A stretch of 26,935 nucleotides of DNA, taken from Trachelipus rathkii (lineage: Eukaryota > Arthropoda > Malacostraca > Isopoda > Trachelipodidae). Location of the stretch: assembly GCA_015478945.1 (NCBI GenBank), contig JABUQX010078691.1, positions 1-26,935 on the forward strand. Direction: 5' to 3'. The notes beneath the pieces were generated by a model. The model saw only the letters and a list, made by a program, of their open reading frames with translations, had not been told where the DNA came from and did not search any database. Of the stretch, positions 18,880 to 26,935 are shown piece by piece. Positions within the stretch are counted from its first letter, which is position 1. The number at the start of each line of letters is the position of its first letter. Made by a program: the position numbers and the translations under genes.

Positions 18880-19338
18880 AAGGAAGTAATAAGTAAACTG
18901 TGTAATGGCTGTGTTAGGCCAGTAATAGAGTATTGTGCACGAGTTTGGGCCCCTTGTTTAAAGAAAGACTTAGATGTGCTAGAGAGAGTGCAACGTGGAG
19001 CAGCAGGGATGATTTCTGGGTTTGGGGGTGGGAGCTGTGAGGAGGGGCTGAGGGAGTTGGGAGTGTTTTCTGTGGAGGGGCGATTTCTCAGAGGGGACAT
19101 GATACAAGTCTACAAAATATTTATATCTATTGATAATACAGAGACCAATAAATTTTTCATAGTAGAACATGGACAGGTGACCAGGTGGCATAATAAGAAA
19201 ATTAAGAAGAAAGCATGCCATCTTGATATAAGAAAGCATGCATTCAGTAATAGGGTTGTTAAATTTTGGAAATGTCTGGCCAGAGGAGGTTGTTGGTGTG
19301 GACTCGATTTGCAAGAACCATTTAAAGAAAAGGGTTAG
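18880..19338 (+). pseudogene. LINE ORF2 C-terminal fragment, after the RT core
   Basis: The frame encodes the conserved post-RT region of CR1/L2-like LINEs: VRPVIEYCARVW, then LERVQRGAAGMISGF, then LRELGVFSVEGRFLRGDMIQ and VYK, then LDIRKHAFSNRVVKFW. These match the usual RP-x-LEY, LERVQRRA, LRELGLFSLE-RR-RGD and R-x-FFS-RVV-x-W pattern. Frame is lost near 19330: the expected FK-x-RLD ending continues in another frame (LDSFMDGLES, about 19336-19365). The endonuclease and the RT active site are missing, so it is dead. It lies in a 5'-truncated copy, the usual outcome of incomplete reverse transcription. Confidence 0.9.
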
Positions 19339-19373
19339 ATTCGTTTATGGATGGGTTGGAATCATATAATATC

Positions 19374-19939
19374 TTGACGAAGCCAAATTGGGGGTTTTTA
19401 GTTAATTATTAATAGTTATAGTTTAGATGGCATGTGTGAACCATAACTTGTTATTAATGCATGTGGATGGTTTGGGTATCATATTTTATATTATCATTAG
19501 TTTTGACTAAGCCAAATTGGTGATTTGTAGTTACAGTTATTGAAAGCCCTAGGGTGCTTGTGGATTTGCATGATGGTTGAAAGGTCTTTTTTGATCTGGG
19601 TACAGTTCTCGATAGGCCCATGTGGCTTTTTACTGTCTCTATATTCTTAATGTCTTAATTGACGAAGCCAAATTGGCGGGTTTTTAGTAGTGATATAGTT
19701 ATAGTTAGATGGCATGTGTGACCATAACTTAGTTATTAATGCATGTGGATGGTTTGGGTATCATATTTATATCATTAGTTTTGACTAAGCCAAATTGGTG
19801 GATTTGTAGTTACAACAATTTGACAAGCCCTAGGGTGCTTTGTGGATTTGCATGAGCATGTTTGGGTAGTGGGTTGACTGGGACAGTCTCGATAGGTCCA
19901 TGTGGCTTTTTACTGTCTCTATATTCTTAATGTCTTAAT
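19374..19939 (+). repeat. Duplicated LINE 3' untranslated region
   Basis: 19374-19658 and 19659-19939 are two copies of about 285 bp, each beginning TTGACGAAGCCAAATTGG and ending in the CTTAATGT-containing tail. Within each copy, GAC-x-AAGCCAAATTGG occurs twice. Confidence 0.9.
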
Positions 19940-20238
19940 GTCTTAATGTCTAATTCTAATGCTGCAAAGTCTGATTATCAAGTTTCTAAAATACAAAAGA
20001 TAAACAAAACAAATTATCACAAATGCAGAGGAAATCCTAACATGACAAAGGCTAAATATCAAGTAATACAGTGCTAAACCTAACACGGCAAAATCCAAAT
20101 ATCAAGTCTAACAGAACTGATCCTATCACAACAGATTTCAAATATCAAGTGAGCTGCTTTCTGCTCTATGTCCGCCATTTTGGTTTGCTTTCATGATGTC
20201 ACAATAGTGTTGCCTTTTTTCTGCATTTTTCTCAGTAA

Positions 20239-21698
20239 GTTCAAAGCTAATTTAATTCAAAGTCAAAAAAAGTCAAAGTCGAACTTCAGTTTAAAGTATT
20301 CAAGTCCAATTACGATCCAAAATGTTTAAAGTAAGTTAAATTCAAAAATGCTCTAAGTACGGAAGTCTAGGTTCAATTCAAACTGTTCTAAGTACAATTG
20401 CAGTTTAAAATGTTCAAAGTCTAATGGCAATTCAAAATATCCAATGTCCAACTGTAATTCAAAGTATTCAAGTTACCTATAAAAATCGTATCTGTTTCGA
20501 TTAAATATAAAATATCAACTCTTGCTGGAATATTAAAACTGTCCTTCGAATAAATCCTATAAAGTTTGAACAACAACTGTCACTATCTCAATTCCTCGAA
20601 GCAAGTTCAATTTAAATTATTCAGACAGTTAACTTTTATACCAACTGTCGTTTTTCAAAATGGCGTCTGCCGGTTAAGATCAAAAAATGGTTACTCAAAT
20701 CTATGTTCATGTTTTAAATTTAATATACCATAGCTAAAAGATCAAGAATAATATAACTCAAAACAACAAAAGGAACTCAACTCAATAAAAATATTAATTT
20801 CTTAATTTTAATTCAACTATAAACATAACAAACGCTTTAAAATTTTATCAGAAACTTTAAATTCCTCAAATTATATTTCATAAAAACGATAAACAAACTC
20901 TCCTAATTATTGATGTAATTATACAACAATTCGTTAATGCTTATTTGGATGTACAGTTTATCACTGCCAGTGCAGTAATATTCTTGAGGTATAATAGCCA
21001 GAGCAATAATATAAAATGTTATTCCCAAAAAGGAAATTTCAATAAGGCTAACTGCCACGGCAATAATCTTTATTTAAGCGAAATGCCACGGCAATAATAA
21101 TATCTAAACTCTCACAACTATGTACCACATATTACCTTAAAAATCCTTCATGCAGTTGTCAATGATGAAACTTTACAAAATGGTTGACTACTATATGCAA
21201 CCTCAAATTATATACAATAAAGCAAAATCTTATTTACAAACTATTTTATATCACTTCTTTTAAATAAACAGAACTTATTTAGAATAAACTTTATTACAAA
21301 TAATTTTGAATACAGAGAGAACCATGTCAACAAGACGGAGTCTAGACAACAAGTGTGTTTTTCAAAAATATTAAACAATTAAATTCTAAATATTAAGTAA
21401 TACAGAACTAATTCTAATGCTGCAAAGTCTGACTATCAAGTTTCTAAAATACAAAAGGTAAACAAAACAAGTTATCACAAATGCAGAGGAAATCTTAACA
21501 TGACAAAGGCTAAATATCAAGTAATACAGAGCCAAACCTAACACAGCAAAATACAAATATCAAGTCTAACAGAACTGATCCTATCACAACAGATTTCAAA
21601 TATCAAGTGAGCTGCTTTCTGCTCTATGTCCGCCATTTTGGTTTGCTTTCATGACGTCACAGTAGTGTTGCCTTTTTTTTTTACATTTTTCTCAGTAA
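20239..21698. repeat. Tandem duplication, copy 2 (uninterrupted, 1460 bp)
   Basis: It matches copy 1 with scattered substitutions and small indels, such as an extra AAAAAAGTC-like piece near 20266. It preserves the empty LINE target site at 21408-21413. Confidence 0.93.
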
Positions 21699-22157
21699 TA
21701 CTTTTAATTCGCATTTTCCTTCGTAAGTCATGGCTCCAAAACTCTGTTTTTCAAGAAAAATAATAGGATTATTTTTTCATATTTACATTTTAATTTCCTT
21801 TCTTTATTTTTTAAAATACTTTCCTAGCCTTTATTTACATAAATTTACTCTATTTTCTCTTTTCATTAAAACTCAGCTGTCTATATCCATAATTACACAC
21901 ATACACACACAAACTACTTACATACAAGTACTATTTACATTAAATACACACACATACTTAGCCTATTAATAATATAAAAAGTTTATTTACAAATTTTATT
22001 CTTAATTAAATTTGAAACTTCCAATATATTTACAACTTTTATATTTACAAATGACCAACCTTAAGATTCTTTCCCAAATTGACAAACTGCTATTTTACCT
22101 GAGGTATAGGCCTAACCTTGTTGGTGGCTTTATCATGGGCCCTACCATTATGTAACG
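21699..22157. other. AT-rich DNA with CA-rich patch
   Basis: CA-rich simple sequence occurs at about 21893-21955. A 79-codon ORF (21730-21969) is hydrophobic and low-complexity and overlaps that patch; it is probably chance. This should contain the 5' LTR or leader of the following element if that is complete, but none was identified. Confidence 0.4.
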
Positions 22158-23570
22158 ATGATGGTGTGTGATCCCATCATATCCATATCAGATTCATCAG
22201 AGATGTCAGCTGGACAGGCAACATCCTTGATGACACCTGGTTCTACCCAAACTATATTGTCCCAACCCGCTTTTGCTGAGTCTTTGGGGGTGGTGGGGTG
22301 TTGAACTTAATTTCAGCACACTCGACAGGTTCAGTGCCTTCCTTGATTACAACGTCTCCATTATCTGTGACCATCAAAATTGAGCTTGCCAGTGGGGATT
22401 TCTTTACCTAATTCCTTGATGAGCGGGATGCAGCCAGGAGTGAGTGTCTCAGCTGCCTATTACAACTGCAGAATTTGTGCCTCTGCGGCAAGTTCCCATA
22501 TCATCAGGACTCCAGCAGTCCTTTATAATGCAACATACCCAATCTATGCAAATGGGTGTATTGCAACAGAATCAAATTCAAGAAAACACTTCTCTTAAAT
22601 GAACTATTAAAGCAAAATCACCAAACTTTGGGGTTATTAACACACATGATGCAAACGCTTATGAATCAACAGAAACCCCGAAAAATGATTCCTGTGGGGA
22701 AGTATTGTCTCGAAAATGGAGAACCATTTCCACAATTCCTGAGCAGATTTGAGGAATATGCCCTTTCAACATATCCAAGTTCCACCGCTGATGGGTGGCA
22801 AACATATTTAGGTTTGCATTTGGAGGGTGATATAAAGCAGGTTTATGATGTATTAATGAAAACAAATGCAAGCTACGTGAATATCAAAAAAGAATTAACT
22901 GATTGGTTTGGAGAACATCTAAAGAAACAAACAAAAAATGAATGGAGTACGTTCAATGCAGCGCAGATTTGTACAGAGAGACTATCCAACTCTACGCTTT
23001 GCGGTTAGAAGGAATGGCGGAAGGAGCATTTCCAGGATCTGACGTGAGTACCATGAAAGTGGTTAGAGAAAAACTTCTTAATAGCCGGCCCAAACATATA
23101 CAAGACCAGGTAAGTTCACTCATGCTGGTTTGTGAATTGTCCAGGGGGGGGGGGGTTCTCTTTCCTGGGATGGGCTAGTAAAACTTATAGATCAAAATTT
23201 CCCTTGAAGCGTTAATTCAACAACAGAACAATCACCTGTGTCTGCTTCGGAACTTCAAAATAAGAATCTTCCCACAACCATTCAACCTGAAGTCATAGAT
23301 TTGACTCAGGTAGTTCCTATTATGACTCAACAACATTATATTCCATCACATAATGGACAAGGGTGGACAATGCCATCATCGCATACAGGATATTCCATGT
23401 CTAGTGTTTATTCTCAATCTCCTCAGAATCAAGTTCCTCCCGAGAATTTTTCACCAAGTCAAGGATGTAATGGTTCTTATTCATTGAACACTACAAACGC
23501 CCAGACTTTAGCTCAAGTGGCTCAACCTCCCAGACCACAATCTTCACCACAATAATCGTGCTCAACTTAA
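22158..23570 (+). pseudogene. gag: gag (matrix/capsid part) of the second element, frameshifted
   Basis: The coding signal passes through several frames. 22158-22304 starts with two ATGs and is a plausible N-terminus (48 codons); 22380-22598 carries PVGISLPNSLMSGMQPGVSV. 22556-23008 holds the capsid-like part, with FPQFLSRFEEYA, DGWQTYLGLHLEGD and WFGEHL, and 22942-23178 continues it with LYALRLEGMAEGAFPG. A run of 12-13 G near 23142-23154 marks a shift. 23238-23555 is a Gln/Ser/Pro-rich spacer. Family resemblance is to Ty3/gypsy capsids (the W-x-x-F and RLE-LA-AFP patterns). At least four breaks prevent a full product. Confidence 0.75.
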
Positions 23571-23658
23571 GAATAATTTGAATGATGGTCAACAACAAAG
23601 AACTCAAGAAAGGGGTAAACCTTAACGAAATAATAACATGACACCAGTTCCATTATTA

Positions 23659-23902
23659 TGTAATTACTGTAAAAAAACCTGGGCATGATGTCAGGAATTG
23701 TCGGTTGAGACCATATTGCCGGTTTTGTGGAAAAAGAGGACATGTTGCTGATGATTGCTATGTGTTTAAAAACAAATGTAAACGCTGTGAAGAAGATGGG
23801 CACATAGTGCAAGACTGTCCTAAGAGAAGCCAGAGGGTTCAATCCGAAACTGATGTTTGGGGATGTCCCATTTGCCAGGGCGGACATCTGGGAATTGACT
23901 GT
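23659..23902 (+). pseudogene. gag: Nucleocapsid with four zinc-knuckle motifs
   Basis: Four motifs follow one another. Knuckle 1 (23659-23701) has C-x2-C, H and C, but one extra base, probably in the seven-A run at 23671-23677, breaks its frame. Knuckle 2 (23717-23758, CRFCGKRGHVADDC) and knuckle 3 (23777-23818, CKRCEEDGHIVQDC) are perfect C-x2-C-x4-H-x4-C. Knuckle 4 (23864-23902, CPICQGGHLGIDC) has only three residues between the second Cys and His. Such domains bind element RNA. Most Ty3/gypsy gags have one or two, so four is unusual. Knuckles 2-4 lie in one open frame (23705-23962). Confidence 0.9.
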
Positions 23903-23959
23903 CCAAAAGATTCTCAAGAAGTTTTTCCAAATAGGGAAACTAAAGAGCTCTGTGGCCAA

Positions 23960-24236
23960 TGACCTACCCACAGAGACCCTTTTTAGAAATAAACCTTATT
24001 CAGAATATAAACCTCAAAGGGCAAATAAAAGACCAGTGATAATTGAAGGGCCACAATTATCGGAATTACATGCAGAGGTGACTGAGGTTGTTTCCGATGA
24101 ATTAATACCTAATGATAATTTGTATATAGTGCCTTCGGCACCTCCTTTTAACGAATTAGAAGATTCGTCTGAAGACGAAGAAGTGGAATCACAAGTTAAT
24201 ATAGATTCTCTTCCTATTTCTCCAAAATTAAATTAG
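23960..24236 (+). pseudogene. Acidic gag/pro linker with a PSAP motif
   Basis: The frame 23853-24236 becomes meaningful after the knuckle frame stops at 23962. It encodes an acidic spacer with PSAPPF (PSAP codons at 24132-24143) followed by ELEDSSEDEEVES. P(S/T)AP is the late-domain motif that binds TSG101 in retroviral gags, but four residues can arise by chance. The segment lies just upstream of the protease. Confidence 0.6.
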
Positions 24237-24333
24237 GAAGAAACCTCACTCCAAAATCCCCATGTATCTGACCTTGAAGGTCTAATTATTCAAATAAACA
24301 TATCCAGCATCCTCCCGAAGAAACCTTATTGAT

Positions 24334-24720
24334 CGGTGTTTATTAAGGATTTTAGTCAAGAAACCATTCAAAGCGCTGGTCGATACTGGTGCTTCTTTAA
24401 GTTTGATTACAAATAAAACTTATCAGTTTCTGTTGCAGGCCACTCAATATACAGGAGTTAGTAGTATAGGCACGATTATTTTTCCTGTTCAAGGCGAAAT
24501 TACTCTACAACTACAATAATCGAATACTTTTACCACATTCCCTAACACGTTTGTGGTAGTTGATGAACAAGTAACAGGTTACGATATTATCTTCGGATAT
24601 AATTTATTACGGAATGAAAATTTAATGCCTGATTTAGTAACTAAAGAATTAATTGTATGGCACAAAGAAACTGACACTATCACTGTAGTTACAAAAGATA
24701 TCCGGCTGGGGAAAAAATGA
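24334..24720 (+). pseudogene. pro: Aspartic protease of the second element
   Basis: ALVDTGASLSLI holds the catalytic DTGA (24382-24393), preceded by a beta strand (LLRILVKKPFK), and GYDIIFGYNLLRN (near 24574-24612) is the conserved C-terminal signature. One in-frame TAA at 24517-24519 interrupts it. The frame ends at TGA 24718-24720, overlapping the ATG of the next frame (ATGA), right after a run of six A. Only nonsense and frame changes mark it as dead; key residues remain. Confidence 0.88.
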
Positions 24721-25131
24721 AATGGAAAGTAAAAGTTACCATCAAAAAGCACGTAACTATTCCCCTTTGTACTTGTGTATCGGTTCCTACTAATACACAC
24801 AGTCATATAGTAGATATAAATTCTTTATTTTTATTTACTCCCTATGAAAATAATCACTTTTTAACCGATTATGCGGTTTCTCCATATTCTGTACATTGTT
24901 ATTAATTTGTATTGTTTTAATCCTTCGAAGAATCCCATTAAATTGAAACATGGTTATTCTCCGGGTACTTTCTGCATATTACAAAAGGCAAAATTAAACT
25001 ATGCCTCTGGTAATACTGTAGAACTTACACAAAAACCACAAGATACCTATGCAGAATGGACGTTTGACAACTTAAAGGATTTTGAGTTGGATAAAACTGA
25101 ATTATCAGATCAAAAGGAGCAAGTTTTATAA
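24717..25131 (+). pseudogene. pol: Protease-RT linker of the second element
   Basis: 24717-24905 and then 24871-25131 (another frame) carry hydrophilic sequence with no motif of their own. The second part runs in the RT frame and ends at TAA 25129-25131. They connect protease and RT by position. Confidence 0.6.
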
Positions 25132-26120
25132 CTCTTAATACAATATCCGGACACTCTAAGTTTGGGTGATGCTGATGTGGGATGCACAAGTATCCTCAAA
25201 CACTCTATAGACACTTTCATAGATGATCCGGTGAGTGTGCCAGTTAGAAGACTTCAAGGACCAATATTGTATGAAGTCGAAAAGGTTTGTGAACAATTGG
25301 AGGCCGATGGAATTATCCAGAGGTAATATTCACCATATTTTGCACCTGTAGTTCCAATACGAAAACCCGATGGTGCTATGAGATTATGTATCGATTACAG
25401 AAAATTAAATTACATAACTAAACAATATGCTTTCCCTATTCCCAATCTGATTGAAACATTATTCAGCTTACAGGGTATGCAGTATTTTGCCACTATTGAT
25501 CTTATCAAGGGATATTATCAGGTGGAAATGGAGAAATATAGTATCAAGAAAACGGCGTTTTCAACACCTTTGGCCCATTGGGAGTTTCTTTGAATGCCCT
25601 TTGGATTAAAGAACGGTCCTGCTACATTCCAACAAGCAATGCGGATGGTATTGTGTCACATTCCTTGGCAAGATGTCATGGTATACTTGTGATGTCCTAA
25701 TTATCAGCGACACTTTTGAAAAACATCTCTCTATACTTGAAGAAGTTTTGACAGCATTTAAGGTGGCAGCATTAAAACTAAAACTGTCTAAAAGTTATCT
25801 CTTGGAAACAGAGGTTAAATTTCTAGGTCACATAGTCTCCAACCAGGGCTTGAAACCCTAAAAAACGACTCTTGAAGGAATAAAGTATCCTCAACCTAAA
25901 ACAGCACACCAAGTTAGACAGTTCATGGGATTAGTTAATTTTTATTGTAGGCATATTCCAAATTATTCCGTAATTGCTAAACCTTTATTTGATCTGCTTA
26001 AATATCCTAAAAATGTCCCATGGACCGAACAATGTCAACAAGCTTTCAAGGAGCTTAAAATTTTTTTAACTTCTCCACCTCTATTATCATATCCTGATAG
26101 ATCTGACGGTAGCTTCTCCA
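25132..26120 (+). pseudogene. pol: Reverse transcriptase of the second element, stops and broken active site
   Basis: In one frame up to 25689 one sees the N-terminal HSIDT and VPVRRLQGP, then PVVPIRKPDGAMRLCIDYRK, the first catalytic Asp in FATIDLIKGYYQVEM (25498-25500), and MPFGLKNGPATFQQAM, all standard Ty3/gypsy RT. In-frame stops are TAA 25324 and TGA 25591. At the YxDD box (25684-25695) two bases are missing, so one catalytic Asp codon is destroyed and TGA 25690-25692 appears; the following VLIIS is in a new frame. Thumb and connection (KFLGHIVS, QVRQFMGLVNFYCRHIPNY) follow, with a stop TAA at 25859-25861. Confidence 0.92.
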
Positions 26121-26516
26121 CTACTACTACATACTGATGCTTCAGGAATTGGCGCTGGAGCGTGTCTCAGTCAATTACAGCAGAGTGAACGAAAACCCAT
26201 TGCCTATATTTCTATGGTCTTCTCCAAAGCTCAACGTGGTTATAGTACCCCTGAAAGAGAACTTGCAGCGATTCGATGGGCTGTTCAGTCTTAAACCCTT
26301 TCTGTATAGGATCAAAGTATTTATTTTTACAGACAATAAGCCTTTATTGTTCTTGCAAAATATGCCCTTGGTTAATCAAAGAGTGACAAGAACGTTAGAT
26401 GAACTCAACAATATGACTATGAACTGTGCTACATACCTGGAAAGAAGAGCATCGTCGCTGATGTATTATCACAGATGCCTTTTCAACTATGGTACCACCG
26501 GAACAAAATAATGAAA
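26121..26516 (+). pseudogene. pol: RNase H of the second element, frameshifted
   Basis: The three acidic signatures are all present but split over frames: HTDASGIGAGACLSQ with Asp at 26136-26138, ERELAAIRW with Glu at 26259-26261, and FTDNKPLLFL with Asp at 26332-26334 in the 26137-26511 frame. The usual end of the domain, VAD-x-LS, is recognisable as GKKSIVADVLSQMPF at 26439-26483 in a further frame. Unlike the first element, no catalytic residue has been replaced; indels are the only damage. Confidence 0.85.
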
Positions 26517-26935
26517 TTTACTCAACAGAGCCACCTCAGGGGTTTAGTGAAATGAAAATGTCAGGTGGGGGAGATTCCTTGTTTAGGTGTTTCTCTCAGT
26601 TCCTCTATTTTAACCAGACATTGCATCCTCAAGTAAGATTGGAAATTGTATAACAATTATTGGCCAATCGACCTAAGTATCATTTGCCAACTGGAAAAAC
26701 TAAAGAGGCTAATCAAGTGTTGAGACAATTACAATTGACCAGGTATTCTGGACAATTATCTTTCATACACAGTATAGATGCCTTCACCAACCTCCATAAA
26801 ACAAGAGTTCTTGTGTATTATAGTAAAACACATCCTTTGTGTTTTGGTGATTCAAACTATACAGAGGTGTGTTATTTGTATAAGTGGCATCCACTATAAT
26901 CTATTAACACTTATTAGAAATACACTACCAGACTC
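26517..26935 (+). other. Unassigned tail of the second element
   Basis: Position suggests the RNase H-integrase spacer and the start of integrase. A 79-codon frame (26660-26899) is open, but no HHCC or catalytic integrase motif was seen. The window ends here. Confidence 0.35.

Larger units (their letters stand above)
18644..19949 (+). mobile_element. 5'-truncated CR1/L2-like LINE insertion
   Basis: The insertion is flanked by CTAATT on both sides (18638-18643 and 19950-19955), whereas copy 2 of the duplication has a single CTAATT at 21408-21413: a 6-bp target-site duplication. It ends in three perfect CTTAATGT units (19926-19949), the kind of short-repeat tail known for CR1/L2-like LINEs. 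Only the last part of ORF2 is present. The first 240 bp (18644-18880) show no recognisable LINE coding sequence. Confidence 0.9.
17476..20238. repeat. Tandem duplication, copy 1 (interrupted by a LINE)
   Basis: 17476-18643 plus 19950-20238 together match copy 2 (20239-21698) almost throughout. The 1.3-kb LINE sits between the two parts. The junction between copies (CTCAGTAA to GTTCAAAGC at 20238/20239) defines the tandem break. The unit holds the 27-bp minisatellite, four loosely repeated GCAATAAT motifs around 18196-18328 and no long ORF. Its nature is unknown; a non-autonomous element or plain segmental duplication are both possible. Confidence 0.92.
22158..26935 (+). mobile_element. Second Ty3/gypsy element, decayed, running to the window edge
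   Basis: The order gag, zinc knuckles, protease, RT, RNase H on the + strand is that of Ty3/gypsy. It differs from the first element by having CCHC knuckles and a canonical DTGA protease. Many frameshifts and in-frame stops show that it is a dead copy. Neither LTR was found; the 3' part may lie beyond 26935. The integrase, expected after about 26520, was not recognised. Confidence 0.88.

Noticed and set aside
17476..21698. The 1.46-kb direct repeats as LTRs of one element
   Set aside because: The copies are head to tail with no internal region, primer site or pol between them. The sequence between the parts is the LINE.
21730..21969. 79-codon hydrophobic ORF
   Set aside because: Low-complexity Phe/Leu/Thr sequence ending in CA-repeat; no support as a gene.
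22118..22137. TGGTGGCTTTATCATGG as a primer-binding site for the second element
   Set aside because: I cannot match it to a known tRNA 3' end and no LTR end was found before it.
24334..25692. Alternative genetic code (TAA read as Gln)
   Set aside because: TGA and TAA both occur, frameshifts are frequent, and the first element's RT uses ordinary stops. Decay explains it.

Overview
The window looks like AT-rich, repeat-dominated intergenic DNA from an invertebrate, most likely an arthropod. The reasons are a TTAGG-type telomere-like tract, Ty3/gypsy, CR1/L2-like and possible copia-type retroelements, very long A, TA and TAA tracts, and no bacterial gene organisation. A decapod crustacean would fit this style of genome, but nothing seen here proves it. 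No intact host gene was recognised.

Layout: (1) 241-659, degenerate TTAGG/TTAAG/TTTAGG repeats; (2) 707-2912, about 65 almost identical copies of a 34-bp satellite unit; (3) 2913-4746, low-information DNA with one unrecognised small ORF and a decayed C2H2 zinc-finger-like relic; (4) 4747-12587, a nearly full-length but damaged Ty3/gypsy LTR retrotransposon of the CsRn1 type. It has a matched LTR pair, a tRNA-Trp-like primer site, a gag with a CHCC motif, a textbook-looking -1 frameshift signal, a protease, an intact reverse transcriptase, a degenerate RNase H and a broken integrase; (5) 12588-15424, AT-rich DNA with TA runs and several local tandem duplications; (6) 15425-15986, a probable 5' end of another LTR element primed by initiator tRNA-Met; (7) 17476-21698, a 1.46-kb tandem duplication whose first copy is interrupted by a 1.3-kb CR1/L2-like LINE with a 6-bp target-site duplication and an 8-bp-repeat tail; (8) 22158-26935, a second, more decayed Ty3/gypsy element (gag with four zinc knuckles, protease, RT, RNase H) that runs to or past the window edge.

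The coding sequences are all parts of retroelements. In each LTR element gag packages RNA, the protease matures the polyprotein, RT/RNase H makes cDNA and integrase inserts it. Here both elements carry frameshifts, stops or lost catalytic residues, so both are probably dead copies. The near-perfect 34-bp array in the same window argues that not all of the frameshifts are sequencing noise. The most interesting signals are the -1 frameshift cassette at 6661-6724, the asparagine-rich insertion in pol, an RNase H that has lost acidic residues next to an intact RT, the four-knuckle gag, and the dated nesting of duplication and LINE.
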